A stretch of 64,000 bases of DNA. Source: JADZAI01 sp964390465 (GTDB lineage Bacteria > Pseudomonadota > Alphaproteobacteria > Micropepsales > Micropepsaceae). Below, one piece after another: positions 36,827 to 45,751 of the stretch. A program made the position numbers and the translations under genes. Under the pieces are notes generated by a model that searched no databases, was not told the DNA's origin, and was given only the letters and a program-made list of their open reading frames with translations. The first letter of the stretch is position 1. Each line of letters starts with the position of its first letter. The stretch lies in assembly GCA_964390465.1 (NCBI GenBank), contig CAYMIJ010000002.1, positions 310,001 to 374,000 on the forward strand. Direction: 5' to 3'.

Positions 36827-38358
36827 CCATCATCACTCTGAACCCCGGCAGCGCAGACATCAGCGACTGGCGCGCCATCTGGATGGGCGCAACACCGCGC
36901 CTGGCTGACAGCGCACAGGCGAAAGTGCGTGCGGGCGCTGAGGCCATCACCCGTATTCTGGCAAAGGGCGAACCTGTTTACGGCATCAATACCGGCTTTG
37001 GTAAACTGGCCAGCGTGCGCATTGCGGACGCGGACCTTGCAGAGCTGCAGCGCAACATCGTGCTCAGCCATGCTGCCGGCGTGGGCGCACCTTTGCCGCG
37101 CGCTGTGGTGCGGCTGATGATGGCGCTGAAACTCGCCAGTCTCGCGCAAGGGGCTTCCGGCGTTCGCCCTGAAACCATCGTATTGATGGAAGCGATGCTC
37201 ACCCATGGCCTCATGCCGGTGATCCCTTCGCAAGGTTCGGTCGGTGCATCGGGTGATCTCGCACCGCTGTCGCATATGGCGGCCGCGATGATCGGTGTCG
37301 GGCAGATCGAAACAGCGCAAGGGTTGAAAGACGCCGCCGCCGCGCTGGCAGATGCGGGTTTGGCGCCACTGAGCCTGGGTCCGAAGGAAGGTCTGGCGCT
37401 GCTCAACGGCACGCAATTCTCAACAGCCTGTGCGCTGGCCGGACTGTTTGAAGCCGAGCGTTGTTTCAAGACGGCGCTGGTCACGGGCGCGCTTTCCACG
37501 GAAGCAGCCAAAGGCACCGATGCGCCGTTCGATGCGCGCATTCACGACCTGCGCGGTCATCAGGGCCAGAAGGAATGCGGGGTCGCCTTGCGCGCGCTGA
37601 TGGCAGGTTCGGCCATTCGGGCCTCGCACCGCGTTGATGACCCGCGTGTGCAGGATCCTTATTGCCTGCGCTGCCAGCCGCAGGTGATGGGCGCGTGTCT
37701 TACTTTGCTGCGTCAGGCAGCGACGACGCTGGCAACCGAAGCCAATGGTGTCAGCGATAATCCGCTGATCTTTTCAGACACGGATGAAGCCCTGTCAGGC
37801 GGCAACTTTCACGCAGAGCCGGTCGCTTTTGCCGCCGACATGATCGCCATGGCCGTTTGCGAGATCGGGTCGCTCAGCGAACGCCGCCTCGCCATGCTGG
37901 TCGATCCGGCGCTGTCGAACCTTCCGGCGTTTCTCACGCCAAAGCCCGGTCTCAATTCCGGTTTTATGATCCCGCAGGTGACGGCAGCGGCGCTCGTTTC
38001 GGAAAACAAGCAGCGCGCCTTTCCGGCCAGCGTCGATTCCATTCCCACATCAGCCAATCAGGAAGATCATGTCTCGATGGCGGCGCATGGCGCGCGACGC
38101 CTTGCCGACATGAACGCCAATCTCACCGCCATTCTTGCGATTGAATGGCTGGCGGCTGTGCAGGGCTGCGATTTTCATGCGCCGCTCACATCCAGTGCTG
38201 ATCTGGAAAAGGCGCGTGCCGTTGTGCGTGCCGTTGTGCCGACACTGGAGGAAGACCGCTATTTTCATCCTGATATTGAAGCAGCGATCAGTTTGGTCAA
38301 ATCCGGCGCGGCGATTGATGCGGTGACGTCAGCAACCCTGCCGGGTGTGGACGCATGA
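36823..38358 (+). CDS. hutH: Histidine ammonia-lyase
   Basis: A 511-residue lyase converting L-histidine to urocanate and ammonia. The Ala-Ser-Gly triad that forms the MIO cofactor is in QGSVGASGDLAPLSHMA near residue 142. Other signatures are VYGINTGFGKLA near 53, the YCLRCQPQVMGA motif and SADLEKARAVVR. Length matches the family. Overlaps hutI and hutG by ATGA. Cytoplasmic, first step of histidine breakdown. Confidence 0.97.
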   Translation: MTIITLNPGSADISDWRAIWMGATPRLADSAQAKVRAGAEAITRILAKGEPVYGINTGFGKLASVRIADADLAELQRNIVLSHAAGVGAPLPRAVVRLMMALKLASLAQGASGVRPETIVLMEAMLTHGLMPVIPSQGSVGASGDLAPLSHMAAAMIGVGQIETAQGLKDAAAALADAGLAPLSLGPKEGLALLNGTQFSTACALAGLFEAERCFKTALVTGALSTEAAKGTDAPFDARIHDLRGHQGQKECGVALRALMAGSAIRASHRVDDPRVQDPYCLRCQPQVMGACLTLLRQAATTLATEANGVSDNPLIFSDTDEALSGGNFHAEPVAFAADMIAMAVCEIGSLSERRLAMLVDPALSNLPAFLTPKPGLNSGFMIPQVTAAALVSENKQRAFPASVDSIPTSANQEDHVSMAAHGARRLADMNANLTAILAIEWLAAVQGCDFHAPLTSSADLEKARAVVRAVVPTLEEDRYFHPDIEAAISLVKSGAAIDAVTSATLPGVDA

Positions 38359-39173
38359 ACGACTGGCTCACCGTCACGCGGGGCACGCAGCCGCTCATTA
38401 TCTCCATCCCCCATGCGGGAACGGATATCCCGGGTGAACTGGAACCGTGTTTCGCCTCTCCATGGCTGGCGCGCATGGATGCCGATTTCCATATGTCGCG
38501 TCTTTATGCGTTTGCCGCCGCAATGGGTGCGACAGTCATCTCGACGGCGATATCGCGCAGCGTGATCGACATGAACCGCGATCCTTCTGGCAAATCGCTT
38601 TATCCCGGACAGGCGACGACCGAGCTGTGCCCGCTAAGCACGTTTGATGGTCGTCCGCTTTACAGGAAAAGCTCTGAGCCGACGCCGGATGAAATCAGCG
38701 ACCGGCGCGGGCGATATTTTCTGCCGTATCACGGCGCGCTGGTTGATGAGATCGCCCGGCTGAAAATAACGCACCGGCATGTCGTGCTGTATGATGCCCA
38801 TTCGATCCGCAGCCACGTTCCGCGTCTTTTTGATGGCGAGCTGCCAGTGTTCAATGTCGGCACCAATACTGGGGCAAGCTGCGATGGTGCACTGGGCAGC
38901 GCGGTGGCCATGATCGCAGCTGCCAGTGGCAAGCCTGCCGTCGTCAATGGCCGCTTCAAGGGCGGTTACATTACCCGGCATTACGGCAACCCGCCCAATG
39001 GGATTCATGCCGTGCAGATGGAACTGGCGATCCGTTCTTATGCACGCGAGCCCGAAACGCTTGATGAAACGAACTGGCCGCCAGCCTTCAATCATACGCT
39101 GGCGACTGAAACGCAGGATGTGCTGAAGCGCATTCTCGCCGCCTGCCTCAGCTTTGCAAAGGAAGCCGCATGA
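38355..39173 (+). CDS. hutG: N-formylglutamate deformylase
   Basis: A 272-residue zinc enzyme releasing formate and glutamate from N-formyl-L-glutamate. It has LIISIPHAGTDIPGEL near residue 17, SRSVIDMNRDPSG, LYDAHSIRSHVPRLFDGELP and NGRFKGGYITRHYG, the FGase (HutG) pattern and not the arginase-like HutG of the four-step pathway. Together with hutF it shows that the pathway ends in formate plus glutamate rather than formamide. Confidence 0.95.
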   Translation: MNDWLTVTRGTQPLIISIPHAGTDIPGELEPCFASPWLARMDADFHMSRLYAFAAAMGATVISTAISRSVIDMNRDPSGKSLYPGQATTELCPLSTFDGRPLYRKSSEPTPDEISDRRGRYFLPYHGALVDEIARLKITHRHVVLYDAHSIRSHVPRLFDGELPVFNVGTNTGASCDGALGSAVAMIAAASGKPAVVNGRFKGGYITRHYGNPPNGIHAVQMELAIRSYAREPETLDETNWPPAFNHTLATETQDVLKRILAACLSFAKEAA

Positions 39174-40837
39174 CCCGTCTCGACAATACCCGTCAGGTGC
39201 GTGCGGCGCGCGGCAGCGGCCTCAGTGCGAAGTCATGGGCGACCGAAGCACCTTTGCGTATGCTGATGAACAATCTCGACCGCGAAGTGGCGGAACGGCC
39301 CGAGGAACTTGTCGTATATGGCGGCATCGGTCGCGCGGCGCGCGACTGGAATGCTTTTGACAGAATCGTTGAAACGCTGAAGCGGCTGGAAACGCATCAG
39401 ACGCTGGCCGTGCAGTCAGGCAAACCGGTGGGTGTGTTCGAGACGCATGAAGACGCCCCGCGCGTGCTGATCGCCAACTCCAATCTGGTGCCGCACTGGG
39501 CGACATGGGAAAAGTTCAACGCGCTCGATAAAGCCGGGCTCATGATGTACGGCCAGATGACGGCCGGCTCGTGGATCTATATCGGCACGCAGGGCATCGT
39601 GCAGGGCACGTATGAAACCTTCGCCGAGATGGGCCGCAAACATTATGATGGCAAGGTTGCGGGTCGCTGGATTCTGACCGCCGGGCTTGGCGGTATGGGC
39701 GGGGCGCAACCGCTGGCCGCGGTCATGGCGGGGTTCTCGTGTCTCGCCATCGAGTGCCAGCCCTCGCGCATCGAGATGCGCCTGCGCACCGGCTATCTTG
39801 ATAAAAGCGCCGCGACCATCGACGAGGCGTTGGCCATGCTGGAGGCCGCGAAGGCATCGGGTCAGCCGGTTTCAATTGGCCTTGTTGGCAATGCGGCTGA
39901 GATTCTGCCTGAGCTTCTGCGGCGCGGTGTGCGCCCCGATGCGGTGACCGACCAGACCTCGGCGCATGACGTACTGAACGGTTATCTGCCCAAAGGCTGG
40001 ACGCTCGCGGAATGGGAAGATCGCAAGACCCGCGATCCGCATGGCGTTGAAGCGGCGGCGCGGGCCTCGATCGCCGAGCACGTGCGCGCCATGCTGGCCT
40101 TCAATGCGCAGGGTGTGCCGACCGTCGATTACGGCAACAATATCCGTCAGGTGGCACTGGATGAAGGGGTTGGTGAGGCCTTCGCCTTTCCGGGTTTCGT
40201 GCCCGCTTATATCCGCCCGCTCTTCTGCCGGGGTATCGGCCCGTTCCGCTGGGCGGCGCTGTCGGGCGATCCGGAAGACATTTACAAAACCGATGCCAAG
40301 GTGAAGGAGCTGATGCCGCACGACACGCATCTCCATCACTGGCTCGATATGGCGAAGGCCCGCATCCGGTTTCAGGGCTTGCCTGCGCGCATCTGCTGGG
40401 TGGGGCTGGGCGACCGGCACAGGCTGGGCCTTGCCTTCAACGAGATGGTGGCGACGGGCGAACTGAAAGCTCCCATCGTCATTGGTCGCGATCATCTGGA
40501 TTCCGGCTCGGTCGCCAGCCCCAACCGCGAAACCGAAGCGATGCTGGACGGGTCTGATGCGGTGTCGGACTGGCCGCTGCTCAACGCGCTCATCAACTGT
40601 GCCAGCGGCGCGACCTGGGTGTCGCTGCATCATGGCGGCGGGGTCGGCATGGGCTTTTCACAGCATGCAGGCATGGTGATCCTTGCCGATGGCACGGCAG
40701 GCGCCGCGCGGCGTCTTGCCCGTGTGCTGTGGAACGACCCGGCGACCGGCGTCATGCGCCATGCCGATGCGGGCTATGACATTGCCAAAGCCGCCGCGCG
40801 CGAACACGGTCTCGACCTGCCGGGCATTGCGCTCTGA
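39170..40837 (+). CDS. hutU: Urocanate hydratase
   Basis: A 555-residue NAD-dependent urocanase making imidazolonepropionate. The NAD loop is TAGLGGMGGAQPLA near residue 173 and the conserved cysteine lies in ARICWVGLGDRHRLGL near 408. The C-terminal HHGGGVGMGFSQHAG is also family-typical. Last gene of hutIHGU; it starts within the hutG stop (ATGA). A hairpin lies 12 bases downstream. Confidence 0.97.
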   Translation: MTRLDNTRQVRAARGSGLSAKSWATEAPLRMLMNNLDREVAERPEELVVYGGIGRAARDWNAFDRIVETLKRLETHQTLAVQSGKPVGVFETHEDAPRVLIANSNLVPHWATWEKFNALDKAGLMMYGQMTAGSWIYIGTQGIVQGTYETFAEMGRKHYDGKVAGRWILTAGLGGMGGAQPLAAVMAGFSCLAIECQPSRIEMRLRTGYLDKSAATIDEALAMLEAAKASGQPVSIGLVGNAAEILPELLRRGVRPDAVTDQTSAHDVLNGYLPKGWTLAEWEDRKTRDPHGVEAAARASIAEHVRAMLAFNAQGVPTVDYGNNIRQVALDEGVGEAFAFPGFVPAYIRPLFCRGIGPFRWAALSGDPEDIYKTDAKVKELMPHDTHLHHWLDMAKARIRFQGLPARICWVGLGDRHRLGLAFNEMVATGELKAPIVIGRDHLDSGSVASPNRETEAMLDGSDAVSDWPLLNALINCASGATWVSLHHGGGVGMGFSQHAGMVILADGTAGAARRLARVLWNDPATGVMRHADAGYDIAKAAAREHGLDLPGIAL

Positions 40838-40848
40838 AGGTTGGCGGG

Positions 40849-40880
40849 TGCGTCAGGGCATGACGTAACGTCCTGATGCA
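40849..40880 (+). terminator. Hairpin downstream of hutU
   Basis: TGCGTCAGG and CCTGATGCA form a 9-base stem with one G-T pair around a 14-base loop that holds a smaller ACG-TAA-CGT repeat. It begins 12 bases after the hutU stop. No T tract follows, so termination without Rho is doubtful, though it could protect the 3' end of the mRNA. Confidence 0.35.
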
Positions 40881-41015
40881 ATCATGCCTTGCAGGCTGAA
40901 TCAGCCCGAGTCATCATCAGGCCCGAGAACCGCAAAAGACAATGCGGTCACGGGAGTGATGGATGGTCGAGTACCGCTTGGGCACGGGCCCCGCGTTGGA
41001 GCGCGCTGAGAGCGC

Positions 41016-42800
41016 ATGACACCAACAGATTCGTCGAATCCCGATTACTGGCACAAGGTCGTTGATTGTCAGTTCGCCTGCCCTGCGCATACGCCGGTGC
41101 CGGAATATATCCGGCTCATCGCCGCCGGGCGCTATGCCGACGCCTATATGGTCAACTGGGTGTCGAACGTGTTTCCCGGCGTGCTGGGCCGCACCTGCGA
41201 CCGCCCCTGCGAACCGGCCTGCCGCCGTGGCCGTGTGGAAGAACAGCCGGTTGCCATCTGCCGCCTCAAGCGCGTTGCCGCAGACAATAAAGGTGATGTC
41301 GCCGCGCGGATGCCGGAAGCAGCCCGGGCAAAGAACGGCAAGCGCATTGCCTGTGTGGGCGGTGGTCCCGCCGCGCTGACCGTCGCGCGCGATCTTCTGC
41401 CGCTGGGTTATCATGTGACGATCTATGAAGCCGACCCGCAGGCGGGCGGCTTCATGCGTACGCAGATTCCGAAGTTCCGCCTGCCCGAAAGCGTGCTCGA
41501 CGAAGAAGTCGGCTTCATCACGGCGTTGCAGCCTGAACTGAAACTGGGCCAGCGTGTGGACAGTCTGAAGGCGCTGCTGGCTGAAAACTATGATGCGGTG
41601 TTCGTCGGCAGCGGCGCACCGCGCGGGCGCAACCTCGATGTGCCGGGCCGGGCCGAGGCTGCTGCCAATATTCATCTTGGCATCGACTGGCTGGCCAGCG
41701 TGTCGTTCGGCCATATCACGGCCATCGGCAAGCGCGTGATTGTGCTGGGTGGTGGTAACACGGCGATGGATTGCTGCCGCACGGCCCGGCGCCTGGGCGG
41801 CGAGGATGTGCGTGTCGTGGTGCGTTCGGGCTTTGAGGAAATGAAAGCCTCGCCCTGGGAAAAGGAAGATGCCGCGCATGAAGGCATCCCCATTCACAAT
41901 TTCCTCGTGCCCAAATCCGTCACCCATGAAAATGGCCGCCTCACCGGCATGGTGTTCGAGAAGGTGAAGGCCGAGTATGTGAACGGACGCCGCAACCTGG
42001 TGCCGTCGGGCGAGCCGGACGTGCACATGCCCTGCGATGACGTGCTGGTTGCAATCGGTCAGGAAAACGCTTTCCCATGGATTGAGCGCGACATCGGCAT
42101 CGACTTCGACCGCTGGGACATGCCCAAGGTCGATGAGACGACCTATCAGTCCACCAACCCGAAGGTGTTTTTCGGTGGCGATGCCGCCTTCGGCCCGAAG
42201 AACATCATCTGGGCCGTGGCGCATGGTCATGGCGCGGCGGTTTCAATCCACAAGCTGCTCGGCGGTGGCGATGTGAGTGATCGCCCGCCCACGCAGATGG
42301 ATGTCACCAGCCAGAAGATGGGCATCCATGAATGGGCCTATGACAACGACATCAACGCCGCGTTGCGTCACAAGGTGCCGCATCTGGCCAATGAAGTGGC
42401 ACTGAAGGATATCCGCGCCGAGGTGGAACTCGGTTTTGATGGCAGACTGGGTTTTGCCGAAGCGCAGCGCTGCCTCAACTGCGATGTACAGACCGTATTC
42501 GCGCCCAAGCTGTGCATTGAGTGCGATGCCTGTGTCGACATCTGCCCGATGGACTGCATCACCTTCGCAGCCCCCGGCCCGGAACCTGAACTGCGCACAC
42601 GCCTGACTGCGCCAGCAGATAATCTGACGCAGGACATTTATGTTTCTGAGGCGTTGAAGACAGGCCGCATCATGGCGAAAGACGAAGATGTCTGTCTGCA
42701 TTGCGGCCTGTGCGCGGAACGCTGCCCGACAGGTGCGTGGGACATGCAGAAAACACTCATCAAGATTCCGCAGGCGAGGGACGCATGCCAGAGCGCCTGA
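41016..42800 (+). CDS. GltD-like FAD/NAD(P)H/Fe-S subunit of a 2-oxoacid oxidoreductase
   Basis: A 594-residue electron-transfer subunit. The N-terminal GltD-type Fe-S domain has CQFACPAHTPVPEY and RTCDRPCEPACRRG. Then come the FAD loop IACVGGGPAALTVARDL near residue 109, the NAD(P)H loop VIVLGGGNTAMDCCRTA near 244, and the GDAAFGPKNIIWAVAHGHGA flavin motif. The C-terminus adds two ferredoxin-like clusters, CIECDACVDICPMDC and CLHCGLCAERCP. It overlaps the alpha subunit gene by 16 bases. It probably links NAD(P)H to the Kor alpha/beta core, as the gamma subunit of the Azoarcus evansii 2-oxoglutarate:NADP+ oxidoreductase does (from memory). Confidence 0.87.
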   Translation: MTPTDSSNPDYWHKVVDCQFACPAHTPVPEYIRLIAAGRYADAYMVNWVSNVFPGVLGRTCDRPCEPACRRGRVEEQPVAICRLKRVAADNKGDVAARMPEAARAKNGKRIACVGGGPAALTVARDLLPLGYHVTIYEADPQAGGFMRTQIPKFRLPESVLDEEVGFITALQPELKLGQRVDSLKALLAENYDAVFVGSGAPRGRNLDVPGRAEAAANIHLGIDWLASVSFGHITAIGKRVIVLGGGNTAMDCCRTARRLGGEDVRVVVRSGFEEMKASPWEKEDAAHEGIPIHNFLVPKSVTHENGRLTGMVFEKVKAEYVNGRRNLVPSGEPDVHMPCDDVLVAIGQENAFPWIERDIGIDFDRWDMPKVDETTYQSTNPKVFFGGDAAFGPKNIIWAVAHGHGAAVSIHKLLGGGDVSDRPPTQMDVTSQKMGIHEWAYDNDINAALRHKVPHLANEVALKDIRAEVELGFDGRLGFAEAQRCLNCDVQTVFAPKLCIECDACVDICPMDCITFAAPGPEPELRTRLTAPADNLTQDIYVSEALKTGRIMAKDEDVCLHCGLCAERCPTGAWDMQKTLIKIPQARDACQSA

Positions 42801-44617
42801 AAGCCATCAACGACTTCGTCATCAAGTTCGCCAATGTGAACGGTTCGGGTTCGGCCAGCGCCAACGAGCTGTTCGCGCGCTGCATTCTGCGCATGGGCGT
42901 GCCGATTGCCTCGCGCAACATTTTCCCTTCAAACATTCAGGGCCTGCCCACCTGGTATGAAGTGCGCGTTTCGGGGGAAGGCTGGCTGGGACGGCGCGGC
43001 GGTGTCGACTTGATGGTCGCCATGAATCCGCAGACCTGGGACAAGGACATCGCTTCGATCGAGCCGGGCGGTTACCTGTTCTACGATTCGTCCAAGCCGA
43101 TGCCGCTTTCGAAGTTCCGTGATGATATCACGATCATCGGCATGCCGCTGACCGAGATCTGCAATCGTACCTATTCCGATCCGCGCCAGCGCCAGCTGTT
43201 CAAGAACATCATCTATGTTGGCGCGCTGACCACGATCTTCGGCATTGATATCGAAGTGCCGGACTCTTTGATCCGCGACCAGTTCAAGGGCAAGGAGCGG
43301 CTTTGGGAGCCGAACTTCAAGGCGTTGCGGATTGGCCGCGATTATGCGGCTGAACATTTGGCTGGCCTATGCGCGCTTCAGGTCGAAAAATCCGACAAGG
43401 TTGGCGAGCGCATTTTTCTGGAAGGCAATGACGCTGCCGCGCTGGGATGCGTCTATGGCGGCGCGACCGTCGCCGCCTGGTATCCCATCACCCCGTCCAC
43501 CTCGGTTGCTGAAGCGTTCGGGGCGCACTGCCGCGCCTATCGTGGTGATGAGGCGTCGGGCAAAAATAATTACGCCATCGTACAGGCCGAAGACGAACTC
43601 GCGGCCATTGGTGTGGTGATCGGCGCAGGCTGGAATGGCGCGCGTTCGTTTACGGCGACATCCGGCCCCGGCATTTCCCTGATGCAGGAGTTTTTCGGCC
43701 TTGCTTACTTTGCCGAGATACCCGCCGTTGTTTTCGACATTCAGCGCGGCGGGCCATCCACCGGCATGCCTACGCGCACACAGCAGTCAGATCTTCTGCT
43801 CTGTGCCTATGCCAGCCACGGCGACACCAAGCACGTTCTGTTGATGCCGGAAGATCCGCGCGAAGTGTTCCTGTTCGCTGCCGAAGCACTCGACCTTGCC
43901 GAACGTCTGCAGACACCGGTCTTCGTCATGTCCGATCTCGATATCGGCATGAACCAGTGGCTGTGTGAGCCGCTGAGCTGGGATGACGCGCGCCAGTATG
44001 ATCGCGGCAAGATCATGACAGCCGAGATGCTGGATACGGGCCGTGACTTCGGGCGCTATCTCGACGTGGATGGCGACGGCATCGCATTCCGTACACTGCC
44101 GGGAACGCATGCCACACGCGGCGCCTATTTCACACGCGGCACCTCGCGCGACCGTTATGCCAAATATTCCGAAGAAGGCTCGGTCTATGTCGACAACATG
44201 GAACGCCTGCTGCGCAAGCATGAAACAGCCAAGGCTCTGGTGCCTGCTCCGGTGATCCGGCAGGGCGATATCGCCAGCCGTTATGGCATCATCTATTACG
44301 GCTCGACTGCGCCAGCTATGGACGAGGCATTCGATTCGCTCACAAAGCGCGGGCTGCATTTCGACACCATGCGGGTGCGCGCCTTCCCGTTCTGCGACGA
44401 CGTGCCGCGTTTCATCGCCGCGCATGAACGCGTGTTCCTGATTGAACAGAACCGCGACGGGCAGCTGCGCACACTGCTCATCAATGAGTGTGGCATTGAC
44501 CCCGCCCGCATCGTTTTCGTGCCGCACTATGACGGCACACCGATCACGGCACGCTTCATCACCGAAAAGATCGCATCGGGCGTTGCCGCCCTTGATGCAA
44601 GGCAGGCCGCCGAATGA
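42785..44617 (+). CDS. korA: 2-oxoacid:acceptor oxidoreductase subunit alpha (fused gamma-alpha, KorA type)
   Basis: A 610-residue subunit starting at ATG 42785 (MPERLKAINDFVIKF). Residues 1-190 form the gamma domain (GSGSASANELFARC, RVSGEGWLGRRGGVDLM) and the rest is the alpha pyrimidine-binding domain, with GNDAAALGCVYGGATVAAWYP and ITPSTSVAEAF, ATSGPGISLMQEFFGLA and QRGGPSTGMPTRTQQSDLL. The fused layout is that of Kor/Oor enzymes of aerobes. Substrate is probably 2-oxoglutarate, but pyruvate or branched 2-oxoacids cannot be excluded. Confidence 0.88.
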   Translation: MPERLKAINDFVIKFANVNGSGSASANELFARCILRMGVPIASRNIFPSNIQGLPTWYEVRVSGEGWLGRRGGVDLMVAMNPQTWDKDIASIEPGGYLFYDSSKPMPLSKFRDDITIIGMPLTEICNRTYSDPRQRQLFKNIIYVGALTTIFGIDIEVPDSLIRDQFKGKERLWEPNFKALRIGRDYAAEHLAGLCALQVEKSDKVGERIFLEGNDAAALGCVYGGATVAAWYPITPSTSVAEAFGAHCRAYRGDEASGKNNYAIVQAEDELAAIGVVIGAGWNGARSFTATSGPGISLMQEFFGLAYFAEIPAVVFDIQRGGPSTGMPTRTQQSDLLLCAYASHGDTKHVLLMPEDPREVFLFAAEALDLAERLQTPVFVMSDLDIGMNQWLCEPLSWDDARQYDRGKIMTAEMLDTGRDFGRYLDVDGDGIAFRTLPGTHATRGAYFTRGTSRDRYAKYSEEGSVYVDNMERLLRKHETAKALVPAPVIRQGDIASRYGIIYYGSTAPAMDEAFDSLTKRGLHFDTMRVRAFPFCDDVPRFIAAHERVFLIEQNRDGQLRTLLINECGIDPARIVFVPHYDGTPITARFITEKIASGVAALDARQAAE

Positions 44618-45675
44618 GCTATCTTCCCAAGCCCAGGTTCCATCACAAGGGTATTGAAGCCAATGCGCTTGGCTTCACGCGTCGCGATTACGAAGGCGCG
44701 CTGTCGACGCTGTGTGCGGGTTGCGGGCATGACTCGATCTCTGCCGCGCTCATTCAGGCTTTCTTCGAACTCGACATCGAGCCGCACCGGGTTGCGAAGC
44801 TGTCGGGTATTGGCTGTTCGTCCAAGACGCCGGATTACTTTCTGGGGCAGAGCCACGGCTTCAACTCGGTGCATGGGCGCATGCCTTCGGTGCTGACGGG
44901 TGCCAATCTCGCCAATCGCGATCTTATCTATCTTGGCATTTCAGGTGATGGCGACAGCGCCTCGATCGGTATCGGCCAGTTCGTGCATTGCGTGCGCCGC
45001 GCGGTGAACATGCTTTATGTGTGCGAGAATAACGGCGTCTACGGCCTCACCAAAGGCCAGTTCTCGGCGACCGCTGACACGGGCTCGAAGTCCAAGGCGG
45101 GTGGCACCAATGCCGACCAGCCGATTGATCTTGTTTCGCTGGCGCTGATTGCCGGCGCCACCTTCGTGGCGCGCAGCTTTTCCGGCGACAAGACCCAGCT
45201 CGTGCCGCTGCTTAAGGCGGGTCTCGCCCACAAGGGCGCGGCGGTGATTGATGTCATCAGCCCCTGCATCGCTTTCAACAATCACGCGGGCTCCACCAAG
45301 AGCCTCGATTTTGTGCGCGAACACAACGCCGCCGTGAACCGGCTGGACTTCTTTGAAGGCCGCGCCCCGATCACCCTCGATCAGGCACCCGGCACAGTGG
45401 AAGTTGTCGAGCAGCATGACGGCAGTGTGCTGCGCCTGCACAAGATCGCGGAAGATTACGACCCGCGCGACAAGGTGAAGGCGATGGATTATCTCCAGCG
45501 TCGTCATGCGGCGGGTGAGCTGGTGACGGGTCTTCTCTATCTCGACCCCAATCCCAAAGACCTGCATGCCGCACAGAACACGGTGGACGCGCCGCTGAAC
45601 CGGCTGGGCGCTGATGTGCTGTGCCCGGGTTCGGTGAAGCTCGCCGAATTCAACGCGGATTATCGCGCCGGTTAA
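44614..45675 (+). CDS. korB: 2-oxoacid:acceptor oxidoreductase subunit beta (KorB type)
   Basis: A 353-residue thiamine-diphosphate subunit. LCAGCGHDSISAAL, GIGCSSKTPDYFLG and VISPCIAFNNHAG supply the cysteines of a proximal [4Fe-4S] cluster, and the ThDP motif runs from GISGDGDSASIG to CENNGVYGLTKGQ. It overlaps the alpha subunit stop by ATGA. With KorA it forms the catalytic core that decarboxylates a 2-oxoacid oxidatively to the acyl-CoA. Confidence 0.9.
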   Translation: MSYLPKPRFHHKGIEANALGFTRRDYEGALSTLCAGCGHDSISAALIQAFFELDIEPHRVAKLSGIGCSSKTPDYFLGQSHGFNSVHGRMPSVLTGANLANRDLIYLGISGDGDSASIGIGQFVHCVRRAVNMLYVCENNGVYGLTKGQFSATADTGSKSKAGGTNADQPIDLVSLALIAGATFVARSFSGDKTQLVPLLKAGLAHKGAAVIDVISPCIAFNNHAGSTKSLDFVREHNAAVNRLDFFEGRAPITLDQAPGTVEVVEQHDGSVLRLHKIAEDYDPRDKVKAMDYLQRRHAAGELVTGLLYLDPNPKDLHAAQNTVDAPLNRLGADVLCPGSVKLAEFNADYRAG

Positions 45676-45681
45676 TCCGGC

Positions 45682-45716
45682 ACACCAGCTGCCGGGCACC
45701 CTGTGACACCAGCTGC
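45682..45716. repeat. 11-base direct repeat ahead of the degenerate ABC gene
   Basis: ACACCAGCTGC occurs at 45682-45692 and again at 45706-45716, a start-to-start distance of 24 bases, each copy containing the palindrome CAGCTG. The pair lies in the 70-base gap between korB and the ABC gene and could be an operator; nothing else is visible in the gap. Confidence 0.4.
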
Positions 45717-45751
45717 TTGCGCGGCTGGCAATGGCGTCTTAATCGGTGGGC

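Noticed and set aside
40917..42230. Long open frame antisense to the GltD-like gene (437 codons)
   Set aside because: The sense frame has full GltD and Fe-S motifs; the antisense product has biased His/Ala/Arg composition and no motifs. GC-rich codon bias explains it.
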